Positions 12,847 to 26,286 of a DNA stretch of 64,000 nt are shown here, piece after piece. Source of the stretch: Zopfochytrium polystomum (taxonomy: Eukaryota > Chytridiomycota > Chytridiomycetes > Chytridiales > Chytridiaceae); contig JAIVFJ010000038.1 in the NCBI GenBank assembly GCA_025765615.1, positions 310,001-374,000 of the forward strand. Reading direction: 5' to 3'. The translations under genes were made by a program, and so were the position numbers. Every line of letters begins with the position of its first letter. Positions within the stretch are counted from its first letter, which is position 1. The notes under the pieces were generated by a model. That model did not search any database, had not been told where the DNA came from, and worked only from the letters and a program-made list of their open reading frames with translations.

Positions 12847-14427
12847 ATGCTCACGATTGCACCCCGCACCTCGTCTTCGCGGTCGAGCGCTCGATCGCCG
12901 CCGCTGCCGCCGCAACGGCGACCGGTTGACGGCGCCCACAAACGATCTCAGCAGTACCCGAAGCGCCAGTCTTCGACAGCAGCACTCGCAGCCGAGGCCT
13001 CCCGCCAGGCCCGCCTGATACGAATCCAGCAGACAAGCGGCGTCGGAGTTTCAATGGCTTTGCGCCCGTCCCGCGGTCTTCGGTGCGTGGCCCCAGGCTG
13101 CACCGCCACTTTGGCGGACCAGGCAACCCCAACTTATCATTCTTTGATCGGCTGTATTATACACCCGGTAATCATAGCGATGACATACTCTTCGCGGGCG
13201 GAAAGCCGAAGAACCACCAAAAAGAGAATTACCAACGAATCAAAGAACTGGAGAAGCAAAACAAACAAGCGGAGGAGGTTCTGAGATCCCTTTTCCGTGT
13301 TCGAAGACCTCACACTGATCTCGCCTCGTCGTTCATGAGTAGGAAAAGTCGAAGCCGTCTTCACCCCCATTTAAACTAAAAAAATTCGAAGGGGTCCCGT
13401 CTCGCCTCTCGACGCGAAGATCAGAGGTACACTGTTTCTTTCGGTTAGAAGCTTGATATAATAATTCCTGATGCTGATGTTGAACCAAAAAGTCTTCCGA
13501 AGTGTCTCCAGCCTCCAGTTCCCCGTCAGGGTCCAGACCAACGTCTTCCCTCGGATCCAGCGCTGTTGGATCGACGATTTCCTCTCAAAAAAACTTCATT
13601 CAGCTGAATGCACAACGAGCGAAGCAACCAACACCGTTCAAGGTATTGCAATGCCGAACTGGGGCAGTAAGTTGGAGGAGGATGCCTGTTGCAGAGACCC
13701 GAATCAGTTGCCAGTGAAACCTCGTCGCGACGATCAACCCCGGTCGGCGCTGTCCCGAAATAGTAAGATGAACTTCCTATCAACGTCGGCCTGTTCCCCA
13801 AGGGCTATAACAAATCCAAAATTAAAACAAAATAAATAATGCAGCTTAATCGAGCGAAAGCTGGAATGGGCAGAAAAGGAGGAGCGGAAACTGGAGCAGC
13901 TACGTAAGTCAAGGTGAGACGGCTTCATCCCCTTCTATTGTATCTAACTTCCAAAAGCAGAATTCCTCCTGGAATGCGAGGTATATAACGCCGTTTGCGG
14001 GTTTTCCCTCAATTAATTACAAAATAAAGTTTTAGGAGAAGAAGAGCGGTTGGACTCTCTCAATTTCTTGATGCAACGTAGGTCACATCGATTTTATCTT
14101 CAGCTGAACCTTCATATATGCCCAGGACGGAGCGAACTCCTTACGGATCTCTCGAATTTCGGTCTCATCGTTGAGTCCTTATCGGCTAAAAAACGACGTG
14201 CAGCACTTGAAGAGAGCTTGCAGGAAATAGAGGAGGCCATCGACATTTTTTCAAGGAAAGGTGTGTGTGTGAAGTGCGAGGGCTTCGAAGAAGCCGAAGT
14301 CGATCGCGTTCATTACGGGGAGGAGCTCGAAGCCAAAGAAGTATTCAACGACAGGAACGAGAGACTGCCTGAAAGGCATGAGGCGGAAGTGCTTAGTATG
14401 ATGAAACGGATGGCAGTCAGGGACTAG
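12847..14427 (+). CDS. Enkurin-domain protein (axoneme-associated family)
   Basis: Multi-exon gene. Supported exons are about 12930–13277, 13343–13426, 13493–13642, 13695–13762, 13845–13913, 13961–13980, 14036–14077 and 14126–14427. Phases agree at every junction. The spliced protein reads FDRLYYTPGN, KENYQRIKELEKQNKQAEE, SPPFKLKKFEGVPSR, QKNFIQLNAQR and GAVPKYLIERKLEWAEKEERK. It continues with RIPPGMRGEEERLDSLNFL and then SAKKRRAALEESLQEIEEAI. This is the enkurin pattern: VPKYLxxRK, then PPGMR…EEERL, then a helical C-terminus. Enkurin proteins are axonemal or ciliary and link to tubulin and calmodulin. The start is unresolved: 12847 is the nearest ATG, but its frame needs an extra intron or change before 12930. 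The gene is convergent with LRRC49, another ciliary gene. Confidence 0.82.
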
Positions 14428-14659
14428 TGTAGGAATGAGTGGAACAGTATTTTATTGCAGACATATAGTCATAAAGGGTCGAGAGGGGGTCGTCGGGAAT
14501 ACTTTTTACGGAGAATACTGTTGTTATGTGTGCACGTAGTGGAGAATCAACTTTTTGAAATGAGCTTTTGCGACATGAAAGGACTTAAAGTACATTTGCC
14601 GTGCTCTGCCGCAAGGTCGCCTACTTTGTTCGTTTCAGTCAATGGAGCGACAGTCACCG

Positions 14660-16849
14660 TCAGCGACTAAATGCCTCCGTCGTTGACGATACGGTTCTTG
14701 TCACCATCGCGAAAAATTGTCGGTCGAACTCTTCGTTCTGAGCCAATTTATCAATAGTGGACTTAACCAGCTCGGAAACATCTAGAAGACGGTCAGGTCT
14801 CAGCAAGAAGAAAACAGGTCTCACGTGAATTAGCAAATAGTTTCATTCCCTTGCTCACAGCGCAAACATCTTCCGTTGCGGAAACAGAGTCGCTTTGGGT
14901 GCTCTTCCTGGCGACTGCCGCTAACACACGAGATATTAGCTGCTACGAAGTCCCTCAGAAATGCCTGTTACCGAAGCGCTTCTGAGCCATAAAGTACATC
15001 TCTTCGGTTACATCGACAGAGTTAAGTGAACGAAGGGAGGGGCCAACAACGTTGATGACAAAGTTGAAAAATAGGGAACTCTTCACGATTCGGTTGTGCA
15101 GAATGCTTAAAGCAATTTTCTTCATAGTCCTCATGGATTCAAGACACTGCAGCTGGCGAATGGATTGAAGCACTATCTCTTATGGAAGAAGTACAAAGTT
15201 TTGTACTACCTGTCGAAGTGATTGAATGTTGTTTTGTTCCAGACACAGGGACTCCAGGTGGGGAAACCGCTTCAGTCGGCTGAATAAAGGTGCCGCCTTT
15301 TCGATTTCAAGATAGTGGATCTCCATATATCTCACCGTCGGTGGGTCAATACGGTCAAGACAAGATAAAGCATTGCCAAAGCTGGCGTTCGTTTTTAGGT
15401 TTCTCCGATAAGCAAAAGTTCGAAGTTGTCTCCTACATCGAAAGCCGTCCATTCTGGATAAACAGAAAACTCGTGCTGCTATCGCTGATAATTCCTAAGG
15501 AGAATCAGAACTTACATTCGAAGATAGAATTCATTTACCCTCTTCCCCAGAAATAATGGCTCTTTTTATTCGGGCTGAGCTGCTACCGGTTGCAGAATCT
15601 TTGTCTGGGGTGGCTTTCGGTTTTTTTATGCTTTGACCTCCCAACTGAATCACTTCTCGATCCCAGTGCGCCTTAACCCTAGCTATGGCTCGCGCTCTGA
15701 AGGAAAGCCCCTTATTGAGAATTTAAGAGTACAATTGGACACTAGTGAAGAACCTTTCTTCCGAAAGAAGGACCACACGATCGTTTTCCTTGCGCCTGTC
15801 CGCCTCACGCTTGGCAATACGAGCAGCGAGTCTCCTTTCGTCCTCTGCCACTCGCTTTCCGTCAAGGTATTTTAGGGTTTTTATTCTGTTTATCAGAATA
15901 GCCCGATAGTAGTGATCAGAGCAAATAGCGTTTGAGTCCAGTGACAACTCGACAATGGACGACGACATCAGCAAATCTGATATTTGCTCGAAGCCGTTGA
16001 TTTGGTTTCCGCTCAATATCAATCGACGCAAGTTGAACAAGCTCTGCGAATTATTAACCGCTATGACCTGAAACACCAAGTCAATTAATAATAATACACT
16101 TCAAGTTGCTCAGTTTGTATCTCACGTTGTTTCGTTTCAAGTTCAGTTCAACCAGTGAGCTACTTGGAAGGTTTTCCATATGGGTGATTTTGTTGTCTTC
16201 CAGATTTAGTACTCGGAGTTCGGTCAAGCTGCTTATGTTTTCTTTAAGAATCGGTCACCGCTTGCTGATGTGAAGAACCCTTCAACCTATTTTCTTGATC
16301 AAGTTTGAATGTAGATCCAGAACGTCCAGGCGAGGAGTAAAGTGTAGATTCTCAATACGTTGAATTCTGTTTCGACCGAGCTGTTTTAGAATTTCTGTCA
16401 GTAATCAACACTTCGAGTAAAACCATCAAACCATAAGAACCCGAAGATTAACCAAGTTATCGATCCCCCCAATTTTTTCAATGTTATTGTTGTAAAGATC
16501 CAAGATCACCAAGTTTCGCAAGTTATCCATATTTTCAATCGAGGAAATGAAGTTGGACTGATAGTTGAGAAGCCGGAGTCTTTCGCCACCGGGCAAGAAC
16601 ACACATCCCTGAAGTGATTAGATTTTTTACAGCAGTGTATTTTTTACCGTGAGCCCTTGTCGATTGAAGTTTGCTCGCTCTTTGTTCGAGTCGAAATCTT
16701 TTGTCCGTGTAAGCTCTAGGATGCACATAATGCACTTTATCCAAAAGAATACCTTCATGGGGCTGTTCGGATTTTGATCTCGCGTCCCCAACTTCGAGTT
16801 TTGGTGAGGGACCGTAGGCGGTTGAACGGGTTGAATGCATCTGCTCCAT
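14660..16849 (-). CDS. LRRC49: LRRC49-like leucine-rich repeat protein (tubulin polyglutamylase complex subunit)
   Basis: The ATG at 16849 starts exon 1 (16849–16753), followed by exons 16715–16648 and from 16608 on. The protein contains ANFNRQGLTG, GERLRLLNYQSNFISSIENM and NLRNLVILDLYNNNIEKIGG. Further repeats follow: RNRIQRIENLHFTPRLDVL, ENISSLTELRVLNLEDNKI, and LRRLILSGNQINGFEQISD. An LRR-cap stretch, LKYLDGKRVAEDERR, closes the array. The later part carries a second LRR-like block (FPHLESLCLEQNNIQSL, SLNSVDVTEEMYF), as LRRC49 does, and the last frame ends TEAFSR at 14660. LRRC49 is a subunit of the tubulin polyglutamylase complex acting on axonemal and centriolar microtubules. Introns are 37–60 nt. 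The junction near 14950–14985 was not resolved. Family assignment is strong; exon edges in the 3' third are approximate. Confidence 0.83.
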
Positions 16850-17061
16850 TTCGCTTTGGTCAGACAGTGACTTGAAGGCTTTTCGTTCTGCTTGACTGCA
16901 TACAGAATGGGTTGCGCAGCGGAATTGTCGTGCTGTTTAGACAATCGGATTTGCTTTTGTTCTGCCACCCATGAGAACATACTAAATACAGGACTCAGCA
17001 CAATGAAAATGCTTTGCTCGAAGGTGGAAATGAACACTGATTTTTGAGACAAATACGAACA

Positions 17062-20000
17062 TCAGCTTGCCGCAGCCAAACGCATCAACTCTTCCACTTC
17101 CCCACTCTCCAAGCACAAGTCCCAAAACAAGCCGGACCTTCGCCTCAGCAGTTCTTTTGGGGATCCCTGTTCCACAATTTGGCCGTCTCCTATCACGAAC
17201 ACTCGGTCTGCATCTATAATCGTATTCAGCCGATGAGCTATTGTGATGATTGTCCAAGCTGCTTTGTTCGCAATTGCTCCCAATGAATCGCTATGCGGTT
17301 TGGAAAAGACCAGACGGAGAGACCGTTGTGCAAACGCGTCGCTGGTTGCGTCTAGTGAAGAAGTTGCTTCGTCCAAAACAAGAACTCCGCTCAGCGGACG
17401 ATCTGAGGTTGGACCCGCCGCATTTTGGTCCAGCTTCCGGATAATTGCCCTACCAAGCGATACCAATTGGCGCTGCCCTGAGGACAGGTTCGTCCCGTTT
17501 TCAGAAATGGGTGAATTAAGGTCCAAAGATACTGCAGCATGCGACCCCGACAAACCCAACGTTTCCAGTGCTGCCATCAGTGTTGAGTCAGCATATAAGC
17601 CCAGAGGATCGAGGTTTTCCCGAAGTGTTCCCGCGAAGAGGAAGGCGTCTTGGGGCACCATCGTTACGGCCTTCCTCCTTCCCACCAAATGGTTAAGTGA
17701 GTTTCACTGCTATTTGAATACTTACAGATCCTTCACGCCAAGTCGACTGAAAGGTATGCCGTCGAGAATTATGTCGCCCCGCTCGAACTCGACAAATCTT
17801 GGAAAGGCAGCGCCCAAAGTAGATTTTCCTGCTCCAGTACGTCCGACGATGCCGATGCGTTCACCGGGAGTTATTGTGATCAGTTCCTGGAGACTAATGG
17901 CTGGAGGACCTTCCTTTGAGTATCGAATATGGAGTTGACCTATTTCAATCGATCCCTTTGTGGGCCACTGGAAAACACATGTTTGTTATTTTTTTTAGTC
18001 ACAGAACAGTGGAGCTGCGCTGAGTGACTCGAACCTGAGAAGGAGGCCTTGCATCCGACTCTTGTCGCTCAACGTCCAGATTGGCGTACTCCTGCACCCT
18101 GTCCACGCTTGTCATGGCCATCTCCATTGTTGCGCTGTTTCGTACAAGCCACTGCGGATGATGATTTAAAACCAGCAAGGTACTTCTCGGTCAACTTTTA
18201 CCGTTAAAACATCCGTGAACATACTGGAATAGCTTAAAATCAGCCCACTCCATCCTGCGTCCAAGTTGCCGTGAGAATCTTTGCTCAATGCGACGGCCAA
18301 GCCGGCTGACAAAGCGACCAGAGCGCCCACAAGTTCCACTCGGACAGCCAACCAGCGATTTGCAGCCCAGAGCGAAAGAAACGCTGAGTGGTTCGCGTCG
18401 ATGTGCAAAAACAACGACGAAGAGAACAACTTTTCGCACTCAAAAGCTCGTATGACCATAATTCCACTGTCCTCAGAAACTTAATATTTATCTAAATTGG
18501 CCTCTTTGCAAAACTCACGAGAGTGTCTCTCCGAAAGCAGAATAAATTGGCGATCGACTAACTGCTTCTAATCGCTTTAGAGATCGCGTTGCGGCCAAAA
18601 ACCTCGACGATATCGGGGAGTAAATGATTGCAATTGGAATTGCACCAATCAATAGCAGGGGAGAGGCAGAGGCAATCATGAACGCGACGGTTGCGCCATT
18701 CACAAGCTGCTGCACTGTTTCACCGATACTTCCAACAACCTCTTGGTCAATTACCCGAAGATCCTTCCCAAATCGATTTAATATTCTGCCCGCGGGTGTT
18801 ACGTCAAAGAATGACATTGGCGCACGGAGCATACGCTGAATGGCTTTTGAATGAACTTGCTGCGATGCTTTCAATGAGAAAAATATTTGGGCGAGATAAC
18901 GAGCTTGCATTGAAAGGAGCGCCGAGAGTGCAATCCAAATGTAAACACTGGATCGCGTGACCGCTCCGGTTAAACCAGTTTGAGCGGCTTTGACGGAAGC
19001 ATTTGACCAATCTTTTAATGCTATATCATGGGCAACACCTAGGCCGTAAGCGGCAAGGATGGATCCGATGAACAGAATCGAGGGAAAAAGGCCACCGCCC
19101 GCAAGGAAGTAGTCTCGGTAAACCTTCCATTCTACCGTGGTTCCCGTGGATTCTTCTCGTGATTCCTTTTTTGCTCCGTCATAGGGTTTGGTCTTTGCTT
19201 CAGGCCTAGTCGCACTTGAGAAGCTGTCTCTGTGAATCACTTCTCATTCACTTACGTCGCCTCCAAAGAAGGTTTCAAGGCGAATCGATGTTCCCCTAAA
19301 TCTCTATTGGAAGATCCTGCTTTCACACCAACTTCTTGTAGAACCGACTTCAGTGCCAAATCAGACTGGGACCCGCTGCGAGATCTCAATAGAATATCAG
19401 ACACTGGGCCTGACGCTACCACTTTGCCTCCTGCGCCCATTACGACAATGGCATCCGCAGCTTGAAGGCAAAGATCCACAGCATTTGTAACAAGAACTAT
19501 GGTTCGTAAGTTCCCCAAAGGACTTTTCAAGCAGCGAGAAAGAATATGGTTCGCGGTGTGGGCATCCACAGCAGATATTACATCGTCCAGAAGAAGTACT
19601 TTTGAGCGCGAGTACATTGCACGCGCTGAGTCTTTGCGTTAGTCTCAAACTTAATGATCCCCAGATGCTTACCAAGGCAAATTCTCTGTCGCTGTCCGCC
19701 CGACAATGAGACCCCACGATCTCCCACTTCGGTCAGGTCTGCCAATTCCAGCGCTCTAAAGTCCGCTGTGAGAGCGCACGCGTCTACAACTGACCGGTAC
19801 CACTGCTCCTCGTATGGCAGACCGAAAGTAATGTTTTCGCGAATGGTTGTATTTCGTAACCACGCAATCTGGGGAACGTATCCAATTGTTCTATCAGCAC
19901 CATCCGTAGCAGAAAGTACCGGTGTCTTCAGTGATCCAGTCATAGTTTGCATTTCTGATCAAAAATTACCAAATTAAACTCAAAATCGTTCGGCTCAATT

Positions 20001-22714
20001 ACCTCCGAGTAGAGCGAACAGCAAGGAGCTCTTCCCACAACCAGTCGGGCCAACAACAATGGTAAGCTTTCCAGGCTGAATGTCAAACGACAAGTTGCGC
20101 AAAACAGTAGTTCCACGTCCCGCAGGTTCTAAGGCTGATCCGTAACCAAAGCTCGCATTATCTGAGAAACCGAGTATCGATTCTTGGTGAAGTTTTGTTC
20201 GGCGCCGTTTAGAAGGTTGAAGCTCGACTGCCAAACTGTCCGCATCGAATACGACTTCGATTGATTTGTTGGTTGAAGAGTCAATTTTCGCACAACGGTC
20301 TGCATCCGGTTCCGCCAGAAACGACTCGATTCGGTTCACAGCAAGCTGTAGCTCCATGGAAGATATCACAAGCTTCGGTACCACGAATAATGGGTAACGC
20401 AATACGTTGTTAAACATGGACAACACAGTGAAAGCCGACGCCGGGTTGAGGGGGTTAGAGGTTGTCGGAAACGAAGAGCTGACAATAAATGTCATCATCG
20501 TGGCAAGAAGAGGAGATCCTCTCCACAGAATCGAAGTAGTAGACTGCACAGTCAAATAAGATCTAAGTGATTTGAGCTCGGACTGCCTTGATAGGTCAAG
20601 TTGTTGCCTAAAGTAGTCCTCCCAAGAGTACAGTTTAATTGATCGAATGCCGTTTAAAATCTACAACGGTGTTTCAGCGTTCATTCACATCTTGACAAAA
20701 CTTACCTCGGAGAGTTTGGACATTCTCGAGTCGCTTTTTTTCATCAGCTCCTTCCGAAACTTCTTAATGATCTTCCCGACGTATTGTGTTGCCGGAACGG
20801 CGAAAGACAACGATAGAACGCCAGTGATCGCGCCGGGAAATCCGATTGTCCACGTCAACAAACCCAAACACAGCATAAGAAGCAGAGGGACAGATAAGAT
20901 GTAATGCGACTGACGAAAACACGCCAGAATCAAGTCAGTGTCCGAAGACATTAGGTTGGTGATTGCGCCGAACCCAGCATGTCCACTGCTCCCGTTCTTG
21001 CTGCTGTTCGCCTCATCAGGTTTTGACTCTTCCACGATTGCAGTACGTTTCGTGAGACACTTTTGGTGCACAGCTCCAACGATTGCAGCCCGTATACGGA
21101 CATCTATACGGCGATTTATCCAGTAGAGTTGGCTTTCGCAAGCTGTGCGACCTGCAGATGCTGCAAATATTAGGAATACCGGGCCGGCAACATCCCAGCG
21201 AGTCGACGTGGGGCTTTGGATTGCTGAGATGCTTTGGTAAATCATGAAAGGATTCGCGAATAGCAAGACGTGATCCACTAGGGAAATGAAATACATGTAC
21301 GCCAAAGGTTTCCAGATAAGTCGGACGATGGCACGGAGGAAGTATCCACGACTACATTCTGTGCGAGACCTTAAAGAGAAATTGTATGACTAGTCAATGC
21401 AAATGATGAATCTTCGATGGTTTGGAAAAGAGCTCTCACAAAATACTTTGAAATTGGTGGTGGATTGATTCGGCTCGATCGTGAGCGGCCAAATTCCACA
21501 AATCTCCCAAACCAAGTGGTCTCCGCAGTGCGAGGTCCACCAGCGGATTTAGCCACAAAAACCCGATGCGCGCAATAACACTCGAGTTGAGCTCGGGCCA
21601 TGAGCTGCCACGATGTGATACGTTGTCGTCACTTATGGAAGATGGTCCACGTTTCAGGGAGCTTCTAGAAAAGAGCTTCACTCCTCTTGTTCGCAATGCC
21701 CACGTGGTAATAACAGCGAATTTAAAAGCCGTCGACAGAGAAAGGAAAAAGGCGAACAAAATTCCGGGCGTTCGAATCGAAAAGCGAATGTCAGCGAGTA
21801 GCGAGGCGAGGCAGGTCACCACAGAAATCCAAGCGACGTCAACAGCGGTTTTCGCAGACGCTCGGCGAACAGTGGTTGCACGGCACAGCACTAAATTGAG
21901 AAGCTGCAAAACGTGAGCATTTGTAGGCGCACGATTGGTCCGAACCTTCGTTGAGGCATCCAAAGCAAATACAACAGCCAACCCGACAGTAGTCTCGGAC
22001 ATTTGCCAGCCGAAAAGAACTCCACGTGTGAGACCAAGCAGCAAGTCTAAAATTGTCGAGAGCATAACTGCGAAGTAATATTTTGGGCGTTTCGCTGCTC
22101 TTCTGGCTCCGGTTGATTTTATCTCCTCCTCTTCACTGGATTCGAAAATAGTATCGTCCCCTTCACCTCTTTGAACGCGATTGTCCACCTCGCTGTCACC
22201 AACTAAAGCTATGGATCCAGAGGCGACAGCCTGGCCGATGCTGGAGTCAGCGCGGCGGCGCGATGTCGGCATAGAACCTCCAAACGAGGAGAGAACAAGA
22301 GAATTGGGGGAGGTTGGAACTGACGGCGGCGACATTTCTTCCGAGTTGGCAACCGTCTCGTAACGCGCCGTGCTGGGTCTCGTTAGGAGGAATGCAATGC
22401 CGCAAACCGCAACTGCGAAGGGTAGGATCCAGACGATCAATCTGGAGGTGTCGAACGTCAGTAACGATGTGCCAGCGGCTGCGTCGTCCTCACGCACATT
22501 TTGGATCCGCATGACGCTGTTGTTGTCCAGTCTGTCCCGAAGTTCGGCTGGTTAATCGAAACGATCAGATGGGAAAACGTGAGGAGCCCATTCGATTGTG
22601 ATCGGCGAATCAGTTTTGAAGCCTTACATCACCAAACAAAACATCGGCACGGCAGAAGAACGTCGCGAGAGACAGGAGGGCAGTTGGGGGAATGGAGGTG
22701 GCGGGCACAGCCAT
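17062..22714 (-). CDS. ABCC-family (MRP/YCF1-type) full ABC transporter
   Basis: Eleven or twelve exons sum to 5058 nt (1685 residues) from ATG 22714: 22714–22633, 22547–21440 (with an in-frame 42-nt intron at 21904–21945), 21369–20706, 20660–20003, 19954–19673, 19625–19256, 19214–18519, 18466–18202, 18151–18035, 17967–17726 and 17677–17062. An N-terminal TMD0 with several hydrophobic helices precedes TMD1. NBD1 has Walker A GPTGCGKSS, signature SLSGGQRQRI and Walker B LLLDDVISAVD; aspartate in place of the catalytic glutamate is usual in ABCC NBD1. After TMD2, NBD2 has GRTGAGKST, LSSGQRQLVSLGRAI, LVLDEATSSLD and the switch histidine in IAHRL. TMD0 and the asymmetric NBDs point to an organic-anion or glutathione-conjugate exporter on vacuolar or plasma membrane; the substrate is unknown. 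Confidence 0.94.
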
Positions 22715-22837
22715 GTCCAATGTGGGCTTTCGTAAGGAAAGAACAAGAACAAGACAAGAACAACCCAGACACACAGAAAAAAGGCGCTCGCAAGGTATTA
22801 ATCTGCGTCATTTATTCACATGCCATAGACGAGTAAA

Positions 22838-25800
22838 TCAAATCTCACGCATGACAAGAACTCCTGCGGCCGGGTCAACAGTGTCAACAACACAGTCGAC
22901 CGCGTCACCTTCGGTAACCTGGTTCCCGTTGTCAGAGACCAACCGAGCTTGCAGACCACCGAAATCACCCAAGATACCCATTGCAAATGTACCACCGACT
23001 CTTGCCGGCGCGGTCCGCGTGACGACCAGCTGGTACTGCGGCCGCTGCGATCGCTCTACAACAGGCGACTCCCAGTCGTGGGAAGACCCCACCACGCGAC
23101 CCCAGTCCTCTACACCTCCACGGTACACATCACTCCAGACAGCTGCGTCGCGAGGTCCAATTCCAGTTGCGCCCATCAGGAGGCCCTCGCCGTTGAATCC
23201 CTCCGGCCGACCTGCAACAGTGGACGCGTCCGCGCCTCTCCGCCAGTGCACTTCACGCCGACGTATCCACTCAAGCGCCCAGAAAAGCTCGCTTGTTTGC
23301 GATGCCTTCCCCACAGCCTTTTCCACACGGTGCATACGGTGAGCAATTCGGTCGATATCCACGTCTCGGAACGGAATCATTTCGGAAGCGCCGGCACCAC
23401 GCCTGGCACATAGAGCGGCCTTTATCTGCCAATGCATCATCAAGTCTGAGTACCGTCGCAGCGGGGACGTAACTTTGACGTAACCAAAAAGCTTTCCGTT
23501 TGCAGTCGGCGAGTCCGTGCCAAAAATGCCCATGCTACTATGACCCACGGGACGGGTGTCCACAACAGATCCTTGTAGCAAGGGGATAAGGTTCCGGAAG
23601 ACGTGGAATGGTATAACACCACTTTCAGGATCAATGCTCGCCAACGCTTCTTCCATCAGACGCTTTCGAGGACCCACAAGGTCGAGTGGCGGTGGTTGCC
23701 CACGGTAGGTCGCTGGAATCTTTCGGTCTTGGCAGAACTGCGATGCGACACGCCCCGCCAATATCATACACTCCGAAACGAGGTTCGAGGCGGGTTCCAG
23801 GTGGTCGCTGTGATTCGGATCAACGACAACGGAAGGAACATCCCCAAATTGGGCCTCCAGCGGAGAAGCTGGACGAATTGGCGGATGTGGCAGGGGATTG
23901 TGTGGGGATGGGATTTTCACGGTCATTCCAGGCTGGTCACTAATGAACCCTCCCCTTTGTACACGAAGAAGCAAGTGAGAACGCGCAAGCTGCTGCAAGC
24001 GGCGCAAGTCTGCCGTCATTCTGGGGTCAGAGTTTGCAGCCTCTTCAGCCTTTTCTTCTGATGGAAGGAGGTCTCTGAATGCACGAAGTTGCCAAGGAGT
24101 CATTTCCAATGGATTCTGACGCACTCCGTAAATATGGTCCCAACGTAGAAGATTATTGACGTTGCGATAATGCAAAATCTTGACGTTCCGTATGTAAGAT
24201 GCCTGCACTGCCCAATCCAGAATTTCACCATCCGAAGTGAGCTTCGCACTGAAAGTCAGCACTGGTTGGACTCCACCAGGGCCAAGAATCCCCAAGTTGA
24301 AGCGTTTGTCGCTTAGCACAGTCGGAAGCATCGGGTACTGACGCTCAGGTAGATAAAGAGAAGAACCACGCAACTGCGCAAGCATGGATAGGGGGTGGGA
24401 AACAGGAAGAGCCGATGTGGGGTCGGCAATATGAACGTGGATCCATTCCTCGTTCTCACCACGCTTTTCGTATGATATTCCATCATCCAGCTCATGGGCC
24501 GTCGGACTGTCAATCACATAGACTGGAAGATCACCAAAGTCATGCCGAACGACTCCATCGCTGTCGAAACTATCCACGTCCGTTGAAGTCAAGAATTCAT
24601 CGCGCAGGACCTCCTGTGGAAAGAGAACCTTTGCACGAACAGTGGAAACTAATTGGTCAAGTTGTTTGTCCTGTACTATTTTGAAGTCGCTTGGTCTCTC
24701 TGCGAAATTGGCTGCAAGAGCCTCCGCTGTCAGACTTGGTTTCCTTGCATCGGTACCCGACAATCCAAGTTCTCGCAACATGGCATCTCCCCAGGTCGAC
24801 CGCTCTGCCTCTGCAATATCCGCCCAAGGCGAAAGTTCAAAGCCATCGACAGAGTCCAGTTCGTCTCCGACGTTTTCCGCTTTGTTTACTTTTTGGACAG
24901 CCATGTTGTCCCAGGGATAAATAGCACCGAGATCCGTCAAAAGTCGGATTGCTCTTAACTTCGCGGAGTCGGCGCAAGCTCCCCATGGATATCCAGGACG
25001 GCTAGCACTTCGGCGCGATCCTGTCGAACTTGACCCAATCCAGCTTTCTAACCGCGGCAGTATTCCGCGTTTAAGTATCGTTGTTTGCGGATCGAGACCA
25101 TTCGCGGAAAACACAGCGGATCTAATGCAGTCAATGAACATCCAGTCGCTCTCACTGAAGGAGATTTGCGGCGGCTTTGTTCGACCACTCTCGCTTTCGG
25201 TTTCACCGCAACTGAAAAGCGGCTGATCTCGAGCCCATGCAATCCTTGCACGAGCTTTTTCCAAGAAGGACTGAAGTCGAGGACCAGGGGTTGTTCCAAG
25301 AGATTCCCTCTCCAAAGCATCGATTTTATCTCCTTCCGCTTTTTGCCGTAGCATCATTTCGCGCCGAAATCGAAGTGCCTCTAATGATCTTGGGTAAAAC
25401 GATCTAGTGTCCCGCATCATTCGGGTGTACACAGCGTATAGTTCTGTCCAGCGAACAGGAGTGGTTCGGTTAAGGTTGAAAGGCTCCCAGAAAAGCCAAC
25501 GAGCAGCTTCGTCCAATGTGATGGTCGTCTTTGAGAGACTTGAAGTGAAGTGCTCGTGCAAGGACCTCCGTTTGTCCCGGGTTTCGTATGCTAATCGCTC
25601 CGCTTCCTCGCGAAACTGCGACAAATCACGCAAAATAGTTGGAGGAATGTTGGCGGCTTTCAAAAGTTCGAGTATTTCGGTGGTCAAGAAGGCTGAAGGT
25701 GATGAGCTGGCGGCCACAGGTTCAGGGGTTTTGTGTAGTCCTGCCGAAAACGCCCAGCCGGGGACGTGAAATAGAATGTCTTTCAACATGTGTTGAACGT

Positions 25801-26286
25801 AATGGCCCCCGGAAGTCAGCGCCAGATAGGTAAACGCGCTTGTCGAATCGTTTGGTGATCGCGTTTGTGGCGTCTTTATGACAAGGCCAAGCTCACCGAC
25901 AACGCCTCTGGAGGTTGTGTTACCATCGGAGAAAGAAATTGAGCAGGAGCTTCCTCATACTTTCGTATTTCCACCAGATCACCAACTTGTACAGCGGTCG
26001 GCGATGTATGTTCGCGAACAGGTTCCGCTTTGGCATCGAGCAACGGAGACCGCGGCGGGGAGGCTTGTTGCGGAAGCTGCACAGGAATAAAAGGCTGTGG
26101 CGACGTCTTTTGTTTCTTGTACTTGCCCCCCTTACCCGCCGCCGAGCGGCGAACAACTGTCGAACTCGAAAATTGACGAAATGGAGAGCTGATGAGGGGC
26201 GAGAACTCCACCAAGGCGAAACAAGGGCGGCGCGATATCCTCCGCGCTGCTGTGGACACGACCTCGCGAAGGCACCTGTCCATCAT
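22838..26286 (-). CDS. DSS1: RNB-domain 3'–5' exoribonuclease, mitochondrial Dss1 type
   Basis: Exons 26286–25961 and 25907–22838 (intron 53 nt, GTATGA…CTCCAG) give 1131 residues. The splice joins VGDLVEIRK to GVVGELGLVIK and restores frame. The N-terminus is rich in Arg, Ser and hydroxyl residues without acids (MMDRCLREVVSTAARRISRR), like a mitochondrial targeting peptide. The RNB catalytic core carries IDSPTAHELDDGIS, with the acidic cluster that binds catalytic Mg2+. It continues with VHIADPTSALP, LYLPERQYPMLP and a late RYSDLMMHWQ block. Such enzymes degrade RNA hydrolytically; Dss1 is the exonuclease of the mitochondrial degradosome with the helicase Suv3. The enzyme ends in a short OB-like segment. 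The gene faces the plus-strand gene at 26408 across a 121-nt gap. RNB family is near certain; Dss1 versus another RNB subgroup is inferred. Confidence 0.9.

Noticed and set aside
17243..17938. Plus-strand 231-codon frame
   Set aside because: It is antisense to ABCC NBD2, whose motifs are clear on the minus strand.
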